Source: Gnetum montanum
Lineage: Eukaryota; Streptophyta; Gnetopsida; Gnetales; Gnetaceae
Length of the DNA: 64,000 bases
Assembly (NCBI GenBank): GCA_015680685.1
Contig: MNCI01030304.1
Location: 1,319,126 to 1,383,125 of the forward strand
Direction of reading: 5' to 3'
In this document: positions 12,347 through 24,032 of the stretch, in pieces
How the letters are laid out: the number at the start of each line of letters is the position of its first letter
Numbering within the stretch: position 1 is the first letter of the stretch
Translations under genes and position numbers: made by a program
The notes under the pieces: generated by a model
Database searches by the model: none
Told to the model about the DNA's origin: nothing
The model's input: the letters and a program-made list of their open reading frames with translations, nothing else

Positions 12347-12536
12347 ATAACACTGGAGCAGGTTTACTTCAAAATAAATCACCTTCTAGGACTAAATCTA
12401 GATATTATGTAAAGATAAAAATTTTTACTAGGAAATGAGAAAAGTAGCTATCTTCAATTAATTTATTAGAATATTACACTAGGATTATCAACAATCCTCA
12501 AACATCCCAAAACCTATCACACTTAAATAATATTGT
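12347..12536 (-). repeat. Chromovirus-like 5' LTR, split by Ty3-A
   Basis: A short noncoding stretch follows the primer site and is cut by the Ty3-A LTR at 12537. The piece resuming after Ty3-A at 22412 ends in AGAGCA at about 22422, which would give a short LTR starting TGCTCT on the element strand. No second LTR exists in the window to check the ends, so the boundaries are inferred. Confidence 0.45.
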
Positions 12537-13372
12537 TGATGAGTGGCAAGGTACCTCTATGCTCAACCATACGAATACAAGCGTATCACACATGATCTAG
12601 TAGAATTCCAAGGACTAAGTGCTTATGCGCCTTGTTGGAAAAATAATGGGTTGGTTAATCATTGTCTTCCCAAACTTACATGTATGTCATGATTGTATGG
12701 TTAAGTAAGCTTGAGGCATATTATTTTTATATCTTTTATGTTTTTATGTCCTATGCTAATAAGGGAGGAGAGTGATAAATAAGTGACTAATTTAACTTAA
12801 CTACTCATTAACTAAATTTTAACTAATCCTAACACCAACATTCGTTCCCACTTGTTGTACACATCCTAAACCAATGCAATGCTGCTAGGATTACCAAACG
12901 CTAATTGTTATTGGGTTACCAATCACTACACACATACTCGAAGTGATCGTACTAAGTGTATTTACTTAGGAGAGTTGTAGGGTGAGAGAGAGCATTAATT
13001 AACTAGGAAAGCATTTAATAACATCAATTAACACTAATTAATCTATTCTGGATGCTGCAAGGTTTATCATAAAGTTCACCTTTATTACCATACACAAGGT
13101 GTGCTCAGGTACACAATGCTCAAATAAAGATATGTTCACTCTATGAGTCCTACGGTGGGCATGCAGAAATAATTCTAACTATGGGAGGGAGAAAAATCAA
13201 TAGTTTGGCTAAGGGACTAACTATCTATTGCAAAATCAAGTGCACCCATCTCCTATTTATAGGCAAGGAGACAGGTCCCGATATCAAGTATCTGACATCG
13301 CATGGTAGGCTCCGATATCGTGGACCTGATATCGCAGATGTGATATCGTGGCCTTGATATCATGGTTTAGCA
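12537..13372 (-). repeat. Ty3-A 3' LTR
   Basis: It aligns along its length with 21603-22411. The outer end is TGATGAGTGGCAAGG. The inner end is TTTAGCA followed by TACCCTCATG, which on the element strand is the purine tract just before the LTR. Several GATATC boxes lie at 13268-13360, on the U3 side. Confidence 0.9.
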
Positions 13373-15230
13373 TACCCTCATGACTGAATGAAAACTTGTC
13401 CTTGAGTTCCTTACAAAATATTGGGAAGGTATGGGATTATTGACTAATTGATAACTGATGGTGGAATGGGATGATAGACTCAACGTGCCCAGTGAACAGA
13501 TCAATAAGCATATTACAACATTAGTGTTCATGACCATTATGGTGAACACTTGTACATAAATGACATCCAAGCCTTTATTTGGTAGCTTGAAGAGAAAGAG
13601 AGAGAAAGAAGATGAAGTGTGGTGCTGCTAATGCCAAGATTGTGCCTTCCGTTGTTTATCCACAACCATGCCACCAAACTTGCTCCTTTCTTAAATGCTC
13701 TAGTTCTGGTCCATCTTAAGTGCTTCCTCCAAGCCCAGTCCATTCTTTTTATGATCACCATCTGCACACACAACACAGTCACAAATGAGCAAGGATAGAT
13801 AGACCACAATGCAGTTGATACCTTGCCTTGATATGAAGTGCATTGGCTGAGTTGTGGTTATGGTGGAAATTGGTTTGGAGATTTATCATTGGTGATTGAC
13901 TACCCAAGGTGTAGGGGTTAGGAAAATGGAAAAGATTGAAAAATTTGTGCCAGGGCACCCAAAAATAAGAGTGAAGCTCCAGTAGCTATAAGATGGAAGA
14001 ATATGAGGAACAAGAAAGATGGGAAAAAATAACAATGGCAATGCCAATAAAATGGATATCATGGATGGGGATGAAATAAGAAATGATTGATTGCAGAAAA
14101 TGTTTAAGGAAAAGAAGTTAAAAATTGCACCAAAAAGTAATGCTAGTGGATCCTCCCCAAAGCAGGCTCATGCCCTTTATGCCCTGACAAACCCACAAAC
14201 AAAAGAGTTTGTAGGCTCTAGGAATGTCATTTGGAAGCAAGAGTTAAAAACTTACCCACAAGAATTCACAAAAGAAAAATAATGCATCAACCTAGAAATG
14301 GAATAATGATAAAATCGACAATGAGGTGGAAAAAGGGAAGAAAGATGGAGAGGAGAGAATGGAATGGAATCCCAAGAACAAGGTTGTGTAAAGCCCCTTG
14401 TGTATTTCATAGTTAAGATGACTGAGTAGAACTCATCCCAAATCTAGACTCAAAAAACCACATCTAGTGACCTCACAACAGCACACTTGACGAATCTATT
14501 GACTTGAAGTAACAAGAATGCTTCCACAAAGAGTCATCACCATTCCAAAGAGAGTGAGATGGAGAAGCTGGAAGCAAGAAAGGGCATTAGTTAGAGGGAA
14601 CCGTCAGGCATGGGTAACATGTCTTTCCAGTGCCATAACCAGCGCTTGTAGCCCATATTGCTTTATTATGCCTAAGGGGTGTGCTTTGAATTCTCACTTT
14701 TTTTTGTGAGAACCACACCATGCAAAGAATTATTTTTATTCACTCAGATTCCTGATATTTGAACAATGTCAGAATGGTGAAAACCCCAAGAAAAAACATC
14801 CAAGAACCCAAGAGAATGGCCAACACAAATGCATCAAATCCCCTTGAAGTCACATCCTTTTTCATTGTTTGAGTCTTTCCTTGGTTTGAAAAATACCCAA
14901 CCACCAATTCATTAATAAGTTTACTTAGAAAAAGGGGACTGTACAGTTCCAAGCCAAAGGAGACCATAGAGTTGTATGGGTGAGTGGACGACATGGACTC
15001 ATTGCATGTTTTACCAAAAGAACCATACCTTAATATTAGCATCATACTTCAAAGGTAAAAACCAAACATTAGCAATCAATATGATATAATTCAATCCACC
15101 ATCATGAGCACTTATTAGATGAAGAATAAAAGTAAATCAAGCAAACAAAGAAATAGTAAAAATATGAATAATGGTGTAAAATAAAAATTAGAAAAATTTG
15201 TAAAACAAAAATTCAAAAAGAACTAAGGGC
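13373..15230 (-). other. Ty3-A 3' region between integrase and LTR, no clear gene
   Basis: About 1.86 kb. The same segment recurs in Ty3-B (30561-32515) and Ty3-C (53717-55640). The short frames here differ among the copies and match no family. Shared landmarks include a tract near 13590 rich in AGAGAAAGAGAGA-like runs (CT-rich in Ty3-B near 32290) and a stretch near 14700-14760. Athila elements often carry an env-like gene at this place; I cannot support one here. Confidence 0.6.
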
Positions 15231-16680
15231 CTATAATGGTTGGCATAGGTGGCCATATCCCCCACGACTAAGTTGGAAGGAGGAGATCTGAAATAGTGAG
15301 CAGGGTTGTCCACTAACAAAGGTAGCATGTGTACTGGCTATTCTAAGCTCATGGAAAAGTTTGGTTTGTTGCACGTTGACCAACAGCTTCTTGTTCGAGC
15401 TCTCAGGTTTGTATATTGTCATGGCCCCTAAAGGAAAAGTTGAATAAATAATATAAGGTCCTTTCCATAGTGTTTGAAATTTAGTATGTTGTGGCACATG
15501 TGTGGGATTCTAGTAGAGAACCTTATCTCCTGATTGATATTTAACTTTTCTAATTCTTAGGTCATGACATTGTTTACTGAATGCCTTGTGCAATTTGTTA
15601 GATGACAAGGAAACTAATCAATTTTCATCTAGCAAGTTAAGGGTAACTAACTGTTGTTTCTATGCTAGATCAAGGTCAAGATTGAGGTCACATTCCATGG
15701 ATAGTATACGGAGCTCAGTTTGAATGGGAAGTGTTGGTAATTTACTATACACTAACTCATAGGAAGAATAGCCTATAGGGAGTTTCCATGTGGAGCGGTA
15801 TGCCCAAAGAGCATCATTTAGTTTAGTGCTCTAGTCTCACCTAAAATTACTAATAGTTCTTATCAATATCTTTGTAATCTCCCTGTTGGTGACTTTTGCT
15901 TGACCGTTCGCTTGGGGGTGGTATGGTGTAGCCAATTTATGCTCAATCCCTAAGCATTAATTTCTGAAAATTTGCACCTATGAAGTGTGTACCATTGTTT
16001 GAAATAACTGCACAAGGCACACCAAACCTACTTATGATTTGTTGTTGAACAAATCATGCAACGGTAGATGATGTACAATCCTTAACAGTAGCTGCTTCTG
16101 CTGATTTTGTAAGGTAATCAATGGAAACAATAATATAAGCTTTTCCATTGGACATCAGTGTAATCAGCCCCATAAAATCAATTCCCCAAATGTCAAAGGG
16201 TTCTAATGGTTGAATCCATTGTTTCAAACCCTCCATTCTAGCAATCATTCCCCCATCATGTTGACAAGGCTCACAAGATTGGATGAAACAATAGAAGTCC
16301 CAAAACAATGTAGGCCAATAGTATCCTACAAGTAGGATCTTAATGGTTATTCTTCTCCCAACATAATGACCCCCACAAGGACCCTCATGAGCATCTTGAA
16401 GAACTCATAGTTGATCTATATTGAGAGCACACCATCGAACCAAGCCATCAGGATACACTTTGTAAAGTTGCCCATTGATCTCCATAAAGTACTTGGCTCA
16501 ATGAAGAAACTGTTGTTTCTTCTTAAGGTTTAACTCTTGTGGTGTTTTTTGGGTGAGGAGATAGGTGAGAATGCTACTATACCAGTTTGCATCCATGGGT
16601 GATTGATTATTCACTACACTAGCAAAGAGGAATTCATCAAGGAAATGATCAGAAATTGGATACTCATCCTCTTTGTTGTC
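15231..16680 (-). pseudogene. Integrase remnant, Ty3-A
   Basis: The frame 16054-16308 covers the end of the zinc domain (CEPCQ) and the core start ([10 protein letters not shown], then IIVSIDYLTKSAEAAT). The third catalytic position, read at about 15885-15915, is HPQANGQAKVTN: Lys stands where the family has Glu. The frame 15231-15497 is the C-terminal part (LWKGPYIIYSTFPLGAMTIYKPESSN). The zinc-binding N-terminus lies in broken frames at 16310-16680. The copy is intact in layout but not in frame. Confidence 0.85.
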
Positions 16681-18160
16681 CCATCATAACCAAGATAAAT
16701 GATCAGCAACAACATTCTTGGTACCTTTGTGATCGATCATTGTTAAATCAAACTCTTGTAAGATTACAAGCCATTGTATGATATGAGGGCTTACCATTGG
16801 CTTATTCATGAGGAACTGGATTGCACTATGATCTATATGTATATATACTTTATATCCCAATACATAGTGTCTAAAATTTTCTAGTGCAAACAATACAACC
16901 ATTAATTCTTTTTCTATGGTAGTGTAGTTAAGTTGTGCACCAGCGATACTTCTTCTTGCATAGTGGATGTAATAAGGATACTTCTGGTCATCTAACTGTG
17001 TAAGTATGGCTCCTAAGGCATAGTTGGATGCATCAATCATCATATGGAATGGTTTGGACTAGTCAAGAGTTTGTAGAATGGGTGTTTCTACTAGCTTCTA
17101 TTTTAAATTTTGGAAAGCTAATTCACATTCCCTGGTCCACTTGAAAGGTACGTCCTTTTTCATTAACTCCACCAATGGTTTGGCAACCTTTAAAAAGTTC
17201 TCAATAAATCTCCTATAGTAGCCAGTATGTCCAAGGAATGATCGAATATCTTTGATAGTTTTCGATTGATGGGTAATTCCTTGGATAATTTTGATTTTCT
17301 CAGGGTCTACCTCTATCCCTGTGTGTGAGATTTTGTGCCTTGTACTACACCTTCTTGGACCATTAAATGGCTTTTCTACTAGTTAAGCCTCAAATTGGTT
17401 TCTACACATCTTTTTAACACTTGCTCTAACCGGTCCAAGGCTTGATCAAAGTTTGCTCCATAAGTGGAGAAGTCATCCATAAAGACCTCCACACCATTTC
17501 CTATCTGGTATTGGAATATTCTTAGAACTAATCATTGAAATGTTGCAAGGGCATTGCACAAGCCAAACGACATCGATTTGTATGCAAACATTCCCCAAGG
17601 ACTAGTGAACATAGTCTTCGCTTGGTCTTCTAGGGCTATTTGTATTTGGTTATATCCACTATATCCATCTAGAAAACTGTAATAGCGATGCCCTGTGATG
17701 GTGTCTAAGACTTGGTTGACAAATGGCAATGGAAAGTGATCTTTGAATGTTGCCATATTCAGTAGCCTGAAATCTATGCACACCCTTCATTTGCCTCCCT
17801 TTTTAGGCACAATAACTAAGGCGCTAACCCATTCTCTATCAGCAATGGGGTATATGAACCTAGTCTTGAGAAGCTATTTGATTTCTTCCTTAATTACTTG
17901 CTTCAGCTTTGGGTTCAAGCACATTTGCAATTGTCTTAAGGCTTCATGGAGGGGTCAATGTAAATTCTATGTTTGCATATCCTAGGATCTATTCCAGTTA
18001 ATTTGGGATATGACCAAGTAAAGACTTTAGACCATTTATTTATTACCTTTAGCAGTCTCTCTTTTTTGTTGAGAAGAAAGCTTAGTGTTAATAATTACCA
18101 ATTTTCCATTTTTAATGAAACGTGTATTCCATATCGGTGGGCAATGGTTTCAGGTTGAGG
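16681..18160 (-). pseudogene. Reverse transcriptase and RNase H remnant, Ty3-A
   Basis: RT is read at 17532-17783: MCIDFRLLNMATFKDHFPLP, FLDGYSGYNQIQIA, TSPWGMFAYKSMSFGLCNALATFQ. These are the Athila/Tat palm motifs; the chromovirus copy upstream is clearly different. RNase H is the frame 16684-17043 with MMIDASNYALGAILTQ, YTTIEKELMVVLFALENFRHY, HIDHSAIQFL and VVADHLSWL, so the catalytic Asp/Glu/Asp positions are present. The RT thumb lies between them in broken frames, with an internal stop near 17350-17400. Confidence 0.88.
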
Positions 18161-18439
18161 GGCTCCTGCTTAAATTTCTCAGGGATTTCCAACTTCTCCC
18201 AGTTGATATTTTCGAGGTTAAGACTTGGAAGTTGGTGGTGGACTTATTCTAATGCATCTATGCTATCAATGTACGCACAAGTCAAACCCTCAATTGGTTC
18301 CATGCATATGAGTGAACTACTTTCTTGCTCAGCTGTCAGCCACTGGGTACCTTCCTATCATGTGGCTACTGCATATATGTATCTTTGTATGTTAATCACT
18401 TGTGCACATTGATTACATGCAGGCAATGTTAAACTTTGC

Positions 18440-19079
18440 ACAACCCATGACCTCTACACGCAATTACACCCTGTTTCACTATATGTGATACATGGAACTT
18501 TCTTCTTCTCGATCTTTCTAAATGTATTTTCCTTTGATATTTCTAGGGAAAGATCATAGATTCCTAAGCATGCATCGATGGTGCTTAGCCATGCTCTTCC
18601 CATTATGATTGGGAAGTCCCCCTTACCGTTGTTCATCTGAATCACTAGGAAGTCAGCTGGGTATGACCATCCACAAACAGTGGTAATAATGTCGTCCACT
18701 AGTCCTAATGGGATAGTGATGAACTGGTCGACCAACTCTAGATGGATGTTGCTTTTTTTCAATTCCAGGCCTTATACATTACTTAAGAAATCAAGTTGAC
18801 ATTGGAACCTGAATCCAAAAGTGCCTTACACAGTTCATTTCCAGTGATTTGTAAATATACCAAAGGACTCCTAGGATCAGAGAATTTTTTGGGAAGATGG
18901 CTAGCTTTGATCCAATCGTTGAAAGCATGTGTTAGCATGACTGTATGTGTTGAGTGCAGTGGTTGCATTGAAGAAGGCTCTGAAGTTTTGATTGATATTG
19001 TGGTGTCTAAGGAATTAGTCACTTGTGATTGCAAGGTCTTGGTTAGACTATTGGTTTTAAAGAAAGGTATTTTCTTCAT
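18440..19079 (-). pseudogene. Aspartic protease remnant, Ty3-A
   Basis: The frame 18783-19079 ends in NELCKALLDSGSNVNLIS, the retropepsin active site with the Asp-Ser-Gly triad intact. The next frame, 18454-18762, continues with IPLGLVDDIITTVCGWSYPADFLVIQ and FPIIMGRAWLSTIDA, the second half of the fold. A stop and shift lie between them at about 18763-18782. Ty3-B (27476-28012) and Ty3-C (55862-56338) carry the same two blocks. Confidence 0.85.
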
Positions 19080-19142
19080 GAAATTGTCAGAACCAATAGT
19101 AGGTTTAGAGTTAACAGCCCTTGTGGCATTATGTTGTTGTGA

Positions 19143-21480
19143 CTAGGTAGGGAGTTCACCTTGCATCATGGGAGTAGGTGGTAATGGAGCTATTAGTAGA
19201 AGAGATGTGGCCAGATGAGAAAGATGATATGCTTGCAAAATATCGCCACTTGAAGAGGGAGTACCATAATACTCACAAGCTTGGTAGTGAGGTTGAGGAG
19301 TAACATGACCAATAGAGTCACGTGGAGAGATTGGCTGCTGCACATAATATCCATATGGGGCAAGTTGCTAGTAAGGATACTGTTGCCTTGGTGGTGGCAT
19401 TTCCCATGATTATGGGTGCTACCACTATTGATGTTGCTCAATCAATTATGGTGAAGTTCCACTAGGATAATACGTTAAGGGTTGGTGGAACTGCCTTGGG
19501 TTACCTTGAGGATAAGGTAACCTTTGGGGTGTTTGCCTTTTATTTAATCATGGGTTGAGTGCATACATTCTAGACTCTTGTAGATGTGAGATTATAGGGC
19601 AACATCCCTTAGAATGGTCATATTGACATATCTCGCATCCACTATCATTGTCTGTTTCTAAATCCACAACGTCTTCAATGATGGCAACTTTGCCCTTACC
19701 TTTGCTACATGCATGTTTAGCTTCTCTCTTTTTTCTTTTGTCACTACCTTGCTCTCTAGACTCCTCTACTATTTTAAGAATAGATTGAAATCTATTGTCT
19801 AGGGAATCCAACATTTGATCTACCTTTGTCGATACTTCTGATGTCAAATTTTGGATAGGCAAATTTTTCCTATTTACCATCTCTTTGAGTGGTGACTCTT
19901 TTTCACCCTCACAAAATCTTACTTCCCTCTTTTAGAGGGAAGGATCTCGATTATACTCTTCTACACTTTCTCTCTTCTGTAGCTCACCTTCTTCCTTAGT
20001 AGCTTACTTGAATAGTCTTTAAATTTGATGGGACCTAAGATCAGATAGTCTTCCTTGGGCATAAGTCCCAAGGGTTCTTCTCATTTCATGCCTAAGCCCA
20101 TCTACAAGATGGTGCAGTTGTTCCCTTTGCGAATAATCATGGCCAGGACAACAATGTAATAGTGCATAGTATCAGCCCATGACAGCATCCAAGTGTTCAT
20201 GTCCTCCTTGTTTCTAGCCTTGGATTTACTTTCGTAGGTTGGACACTTGGGAGTACGTTTGGTACTTATCGTTGAACAATTCTAACATGGTACTCCATCT
20301 ACAAATGGATTTCAATTTTAAGGACTAGCACCAACTTTCTACTTCTTTAACTAGTGTCTGTGGGAACAACTTAAGTTTTTTTCATTCGTTCTCTATGTTT
20401 TGTAAGGCACACGTAAAATGGAATGCTTGTAAGTGATTCAGAGTATTAGCGTTGTATCCCCCTTCAAATCATGGGATGTTGTTCATATCTAATCTCTTGA
20501 TCCTACTATCTTTTTGGTGCCTTGTTGGAATTCTAACAACCTTGGTTATGTCTAACATACTTCAAGTAGTGAGTAGGGGTTCATTGTGATTATCTTGTCC
20601 ATGGTGTCTATGATGCCTACATTGTTCCCTACTCTCCCTTCTTCTATGTTGTGATTCTCTAGAGTTCCCTCGTCCCCTTTCCTAGCTATTTCGCTTATGA
20701 CTTTCACTTTGCCTACCTCTATCCCCATGGTCTTTTTCTTTATGACTACATTTGGATACTAAAGGAGAGGGTGATGGAGATGATGAAGGTGAAGAAGAAG
20801 AGAAACCATCACCATGATGGTGTCTGCTACCTTCTCTTCGATGATCATGGCCTCAATCGTGATTGTGATCAGAATATCCACCTTTATCATGTATCTATGT
20901 TCCTTTTTCAGATCCTTTATGCCCATGGGTATTAGAACCTCAATTATGAATAGTGAAATGAGGGTTCTGATACACAACCCCTTGGCCAAAGTCAAGGGGA
21001 GGAACATCATTATGTGGATGACTGCCTAAGGTAGGTTCACCACCCTCATTTTTGCTTAAGATGTGTGGGACATCCTGGGACCACTTACCCTTAAAATACT
21101 TATGATGTCTCTCTTGTTGCAAGTCCCTTTGATGTTGTGCCTCCATGGGATGATATTCTCTCAATTCATGGTCTTCCACAATGTATTCTATGTGTAAGTG
21201 CTCGCATGCCAATTCGTGTGAGAGCACGAAGAAGCATGCTTGGGACTAAACAATTGGGAGGTAACACTATGTTACCTTCTAGGTCTCGCCAATGCAGTTG
21301 TTCATCTTGATGGAGGATAAAGGTGAAGTATGGTATATACTCATTAGTATGAATATATACCACTCGAAACTGTTGAGGGACTAGCGAATCAACATCATGT
21401 GTATTACGTCGTCGATTGTTTCTTGTTTCAGACCTAGGTGATGAAGCACTTTCGTATGAAAAAGGAGACATACTTGTCTA
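19143..21480 (-). pseudogene. Gag remnant, Ty3-A
   Basis: The N-terminus is at 21166-21471 (MSPFSYESASS, then FILHQDEQLHWRDLEGNIVLPP), conserved at 58638-58970 in Ty3-C. A Ser/His/Arg-rich segment follows at about 20600-20860. The capsid part is in broken frames at 20020-20490 (HETRRTLGTYAQG near 20060). The frame 19548-19880 ends with CEICQYDHSKGC, a compact knuckle with spacing CX2CX3HX3C. A Pro/Thr-rich linker occupies 19143-19500. Gag packages the RNA. Confidence 0.8.
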
Positions 21481-21583
21481 TTCAGTGTGCAATGTATTAT
21501 TTTCATTTTCTCAACCAACCTAAGGGTTCGTTCCAATTATGTGAATGATTTCCTAAGTTCTAATTAGCACAAAAACAACTAAG

Positions 21584-21602
21584 TCCCTAGAAACAACGCT
21601 AA
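21584..21602 (-). other. Primer binding site, Ty3-A (mutated)
   Basis: The minus strand reads TTAGCGTTGTTTCTAGGGA next to the LTR. In Ty3-C the same place reads TTGGCACCGTTGCTGGGGA, a tRNA-Asp-type site, so this is a mutated version of it. Confidence 0.75.
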
Positions 21603-22411
21603 TGATGAGTGGCGAGGTACCCCTACGCTCAATCATACGAATACAAGTGTTTCATGCATGATCTAGTCAAATTCCAAGGACTAAGTGCTTATGTGTATTT
21701 TTGGAACAAGAATGGGTTGGTTAATCATTGTCTTCCCAAACTTACTTGTATGTCATGATTGCATGGTTAAGTAAGCTTGGGGCATATGATTTTTATATCT
21801 TTTATGTTTTTATGTCCTGTGCTAATAAGGGAGGAGAGAGATAACTAAGTGACTAATTTAACTTAACTACTCATTAACTAATTTTTAAATAATCCTAACA
21901 CCAACATCCGTTCCCACTTTCCATACACATCCTGAACTAGTGCAACACTACTGAGATTACCAAACGCAAATCGTTACTGGGTTACCAAGCATAACACACA
22001 TACTCAAAGCGGTCGTACTAAGTGTATTTACTTAGGAGAGTTGTAGGGTGAGAGAGAGCATTAATTAACTAGGAAAGCATTTAATAACATCAATTAACAC
22101 TCATTAATCTATTTTGGATGCTGCAAGGTTTATCATAAAGTTCGTCTTTATTGCTGTACACAAGGTGTGCTCAGGTACATAATGCTTGAATAAAGATCCA
22201 TTCACTCTATGACTCCTATTTTTTGGCATGCAGAAATAATTCTAACTATGGGAGGGAGAAAAGGCAAGAGTTTGGCTAAGGGACTAACTATCTATTTAAA
22301 AACCAAGTGCACCCACCTCTTATTTATAGGCAAGGAGACAGGTCCCGATATCGGGTATCCAACATTGCATGATAGGCTCCGATATCGTGGACCCGATATT
22401 GTGGTTCATCA
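21603..22411 (-). repeat. Ty3-A 5' LTR
   Basis: It starts TGATGAGTGGCGAGG and ends TTCATCA on the plus strand, next to ATTGT. It is the partner of 12537-13372. On the element strand the U3 edge carries GATATC boxes (22346-22400), then a TATA box, so U3 is unusually short (under 100 bases before TATA). Confidence 0.92.
22318..22329 (-). promoter_or_regulatory. TATA box of the Ty3-A 5' LTR
   Basis: The minus strand reads CCTATAAATAAGAGG at this place. The same CTATAAATAAGAGG occurs in the Ty3-B LTRs (24101 and 32621), supporting it as the element promoter. Confidence 0.7.
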
Positions 22412-22425
22412 ATTGTAGAGCATGA

Positions 22426-23440
22426 TGTTGACCTTTTGGTGTGTTAAAATGTTAAGTAAAAAAAGTTCAAGGTTGTTTGTGTGGTTGTTGTGTTTATAGG
22501 ACAAGAATGTGGTATGAAGATAAAAAGGCTTGGGAAAGATAAAGCACATGAACAAGGAATGAAGAATTCAAGTGCAAAGAAAGGTTGAAGAAAGACATTT
22601 TCAAGAAACAATAAACGTCTTGGCAGAATTGAAAGTAGCATAGGTAAAGATGTCTCTGCAAAACATCATAATATTTTATTAGACAAAGACATATTTTACT
22701 AGACAAAGATGTCTTCCTAGAATGAAGGCTAGTTGTAGAAAGACATCTTTCACCAAATAAAGACATCTTCCTATAATGGAGGCTAGATGTAGAAAGATGT
22801 CTTAGCCATGAAGAAGACATCTTTCATGATCGTTAACTATCCATTGCACAAGTTCTAAGATGAATTTGAAAACATAGTGGCTATAAGAAGACATAATTTT
22901 CATTAGGAAGAGAGTAAGCTTTTGTACAATCATTTTGTAATCATTAGACTATATTGTAATCATTGTTTCTCCTCATTGTATTATCATTTGTCTATTGTAA
23001 AGTGAGCTATACCTCAAGTACATTCATCCCTTATAATTGTTGTTCTTCCTTGTTGCCCTGTGGGGTTGATGTGCTTCTTATGAGAAGGCATCTTTCTTGA
23101 GCTTGTTAGGGTCCTACAGAATTGAATGTTGGTGTAGTGCCACAACACTCCCAAGTGGAGCTCAAGATTGTAAAGGTTATGGGATCTTGGAAACCACATT
23201 CTAAGCTTGTTGAAACCTTATGGAATTGAGTGGATTCATAACATTGAATCACTCCATAGTGGAGCTTAGAGCTTGTACAAGGTATGATACCCTTCAAACT
23301 ACATTTGAGAGCAACAAAGTCCTGAGGTATGCTTACGAACTATCCTTTGAATGTAGACTACCCAAGTTGGGGAACCACATTAAATTTGGTTTGTGAGCTT
23401 TGTTCTAAAGAATTTTAATATGGGAAACTTATTCATTCCC
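22426..23440 (+). repeat. Cop-N-type LTR in plus orientation, cut by the gap
   Basis: It begins TGTTGACCTTTTGGTGTG, which is the reverse complement of the Cop-N LTR end near 39735-39754, and runs to GGGAAACTTATTCATTCCC, which matches the complement of the LTR near 38700-38720. So this is almost a whole LTR of the Cop-N family in the opposite direction to Cop-N itself. The last few dozen bases should lie in the gap. It contains several AGATGTCT/AGACATCT motifs at 22580-22830. The two short minus frames here are not genes. Confidence 0.75.
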
Positions 23441-23533
23441 NNNNNNNNNNNNNNNNNNNNNNNNNNNNNNNNNNNNNNNNNNNNNNNNNNNNNNNNNNNN
23501 NNNNNNNNNNNNNNNNNNNNNNNNNNNNNNNNN
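23441..23533. other. Assembly gap (93 N)
   Basis: A run of N. It follows a plus-oriented Cop-N-type LTR and is followed, 408 bases later, by a minus-oriented LTR of the same family. Confidence 1.
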
Positions 23534-23941
23534 AATGATCCACACATGAGGCTCTACAACCACATAATGACTATTGTTAAAGCAAGACATAAAAAATACA
23601 TAATCTCTTCCACAACTTGAGACTAAGACCTTAACTCATAACTAAGACATAATAGAATAGAATATATAGATAAACATATCACAAGCTAATCTTGGTGTTG
23701 CAATAGCCAATTGCACTCATTTAATGTGCTTACCCACTCTCTCTTACTTAGCTCTTCACACATACAAGATCTCTCTCTTACTCACAGTACCAACAAATGA
23801 TGACCTATAATAATATTTATCATAAATTACAAGATAAGAAACCTAGAAATATTTCCTCCAACTCATCTTGAGGCTTTTTAGATATTTTCTAAGTTGTCTC
23901 ATCTTTTTCTTGACTGTTTACATCCTTTTTTATCACATTCT
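23534..23941. other. Unassigned sequence between gap and Cop-N
   Basis: No gene or recognised repeat is seen. It contains CT-rich runs near 23740-23790. It could be the remainder of the element whose LTR precedes the gap. Confidence 0.4.
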
Positions 23942-24032
23942 TGCTAAGGATTGAAAACTTAAAAGAGGGGTTCAATAAGTTCCCCAATTTGAAGTTAAAC
24001 CTATCACACAAAACACACCAAAAATTATGTGG

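Larger units (their letters stand above)
8791..12536 (-). mobile_element. Truncated chromovirus-like Ty3 retrotransposon
   Basis: Minus-strand order is LTR, iMet-type primer site, gag, protease, RT, RNase H, and the integrase zinc domain. The RT wording (IPFGLMTTPTTFMRLM, FDDILVYSS) and HMAGYMGSDKTLKLVGRHYFWPGM in integrase fit the chromovirus branch. The integrase core, chromodomain tail and 3' LTR are missing, and the Athila-like LTR begins at the break. Its 5' LTR is split by Ty3-A, so it is older than Ty3-A. Confidence 0.75.
12537..22411 (-). mobile_element. Ty3-A: Athila/Tat-type retrotransposon with both LTRs
   Basis: Two LTRs (12537-13372 and 21603-22411) both start TGATGAGTGG and end CA on the plus strand. 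The five bases on each outer side are identical, ATTGT at 12532-12536 and 22412-22416, so this is an undisturbed insertion. Between them, on the minus strand, lie a tRNA-Asp-type primer site, gag, protease, RT, RNase H and integrase, then about 1.9 kb without a clear gene, then a purine tract. At 9.9 kb it is the longest of three related copies; Ty3-B and Ty3-C are deleted versions. Stops in pol and a lost integrase Glu make it non-functional. Confidence 0.92.

Noticed and set aside
14091-14709. Small plus-strand frames in the Ty3-A 3' region
   Set aside because: They run antisense to the element and are broken in the homologous parts of Ty3-B and Ty3-C.
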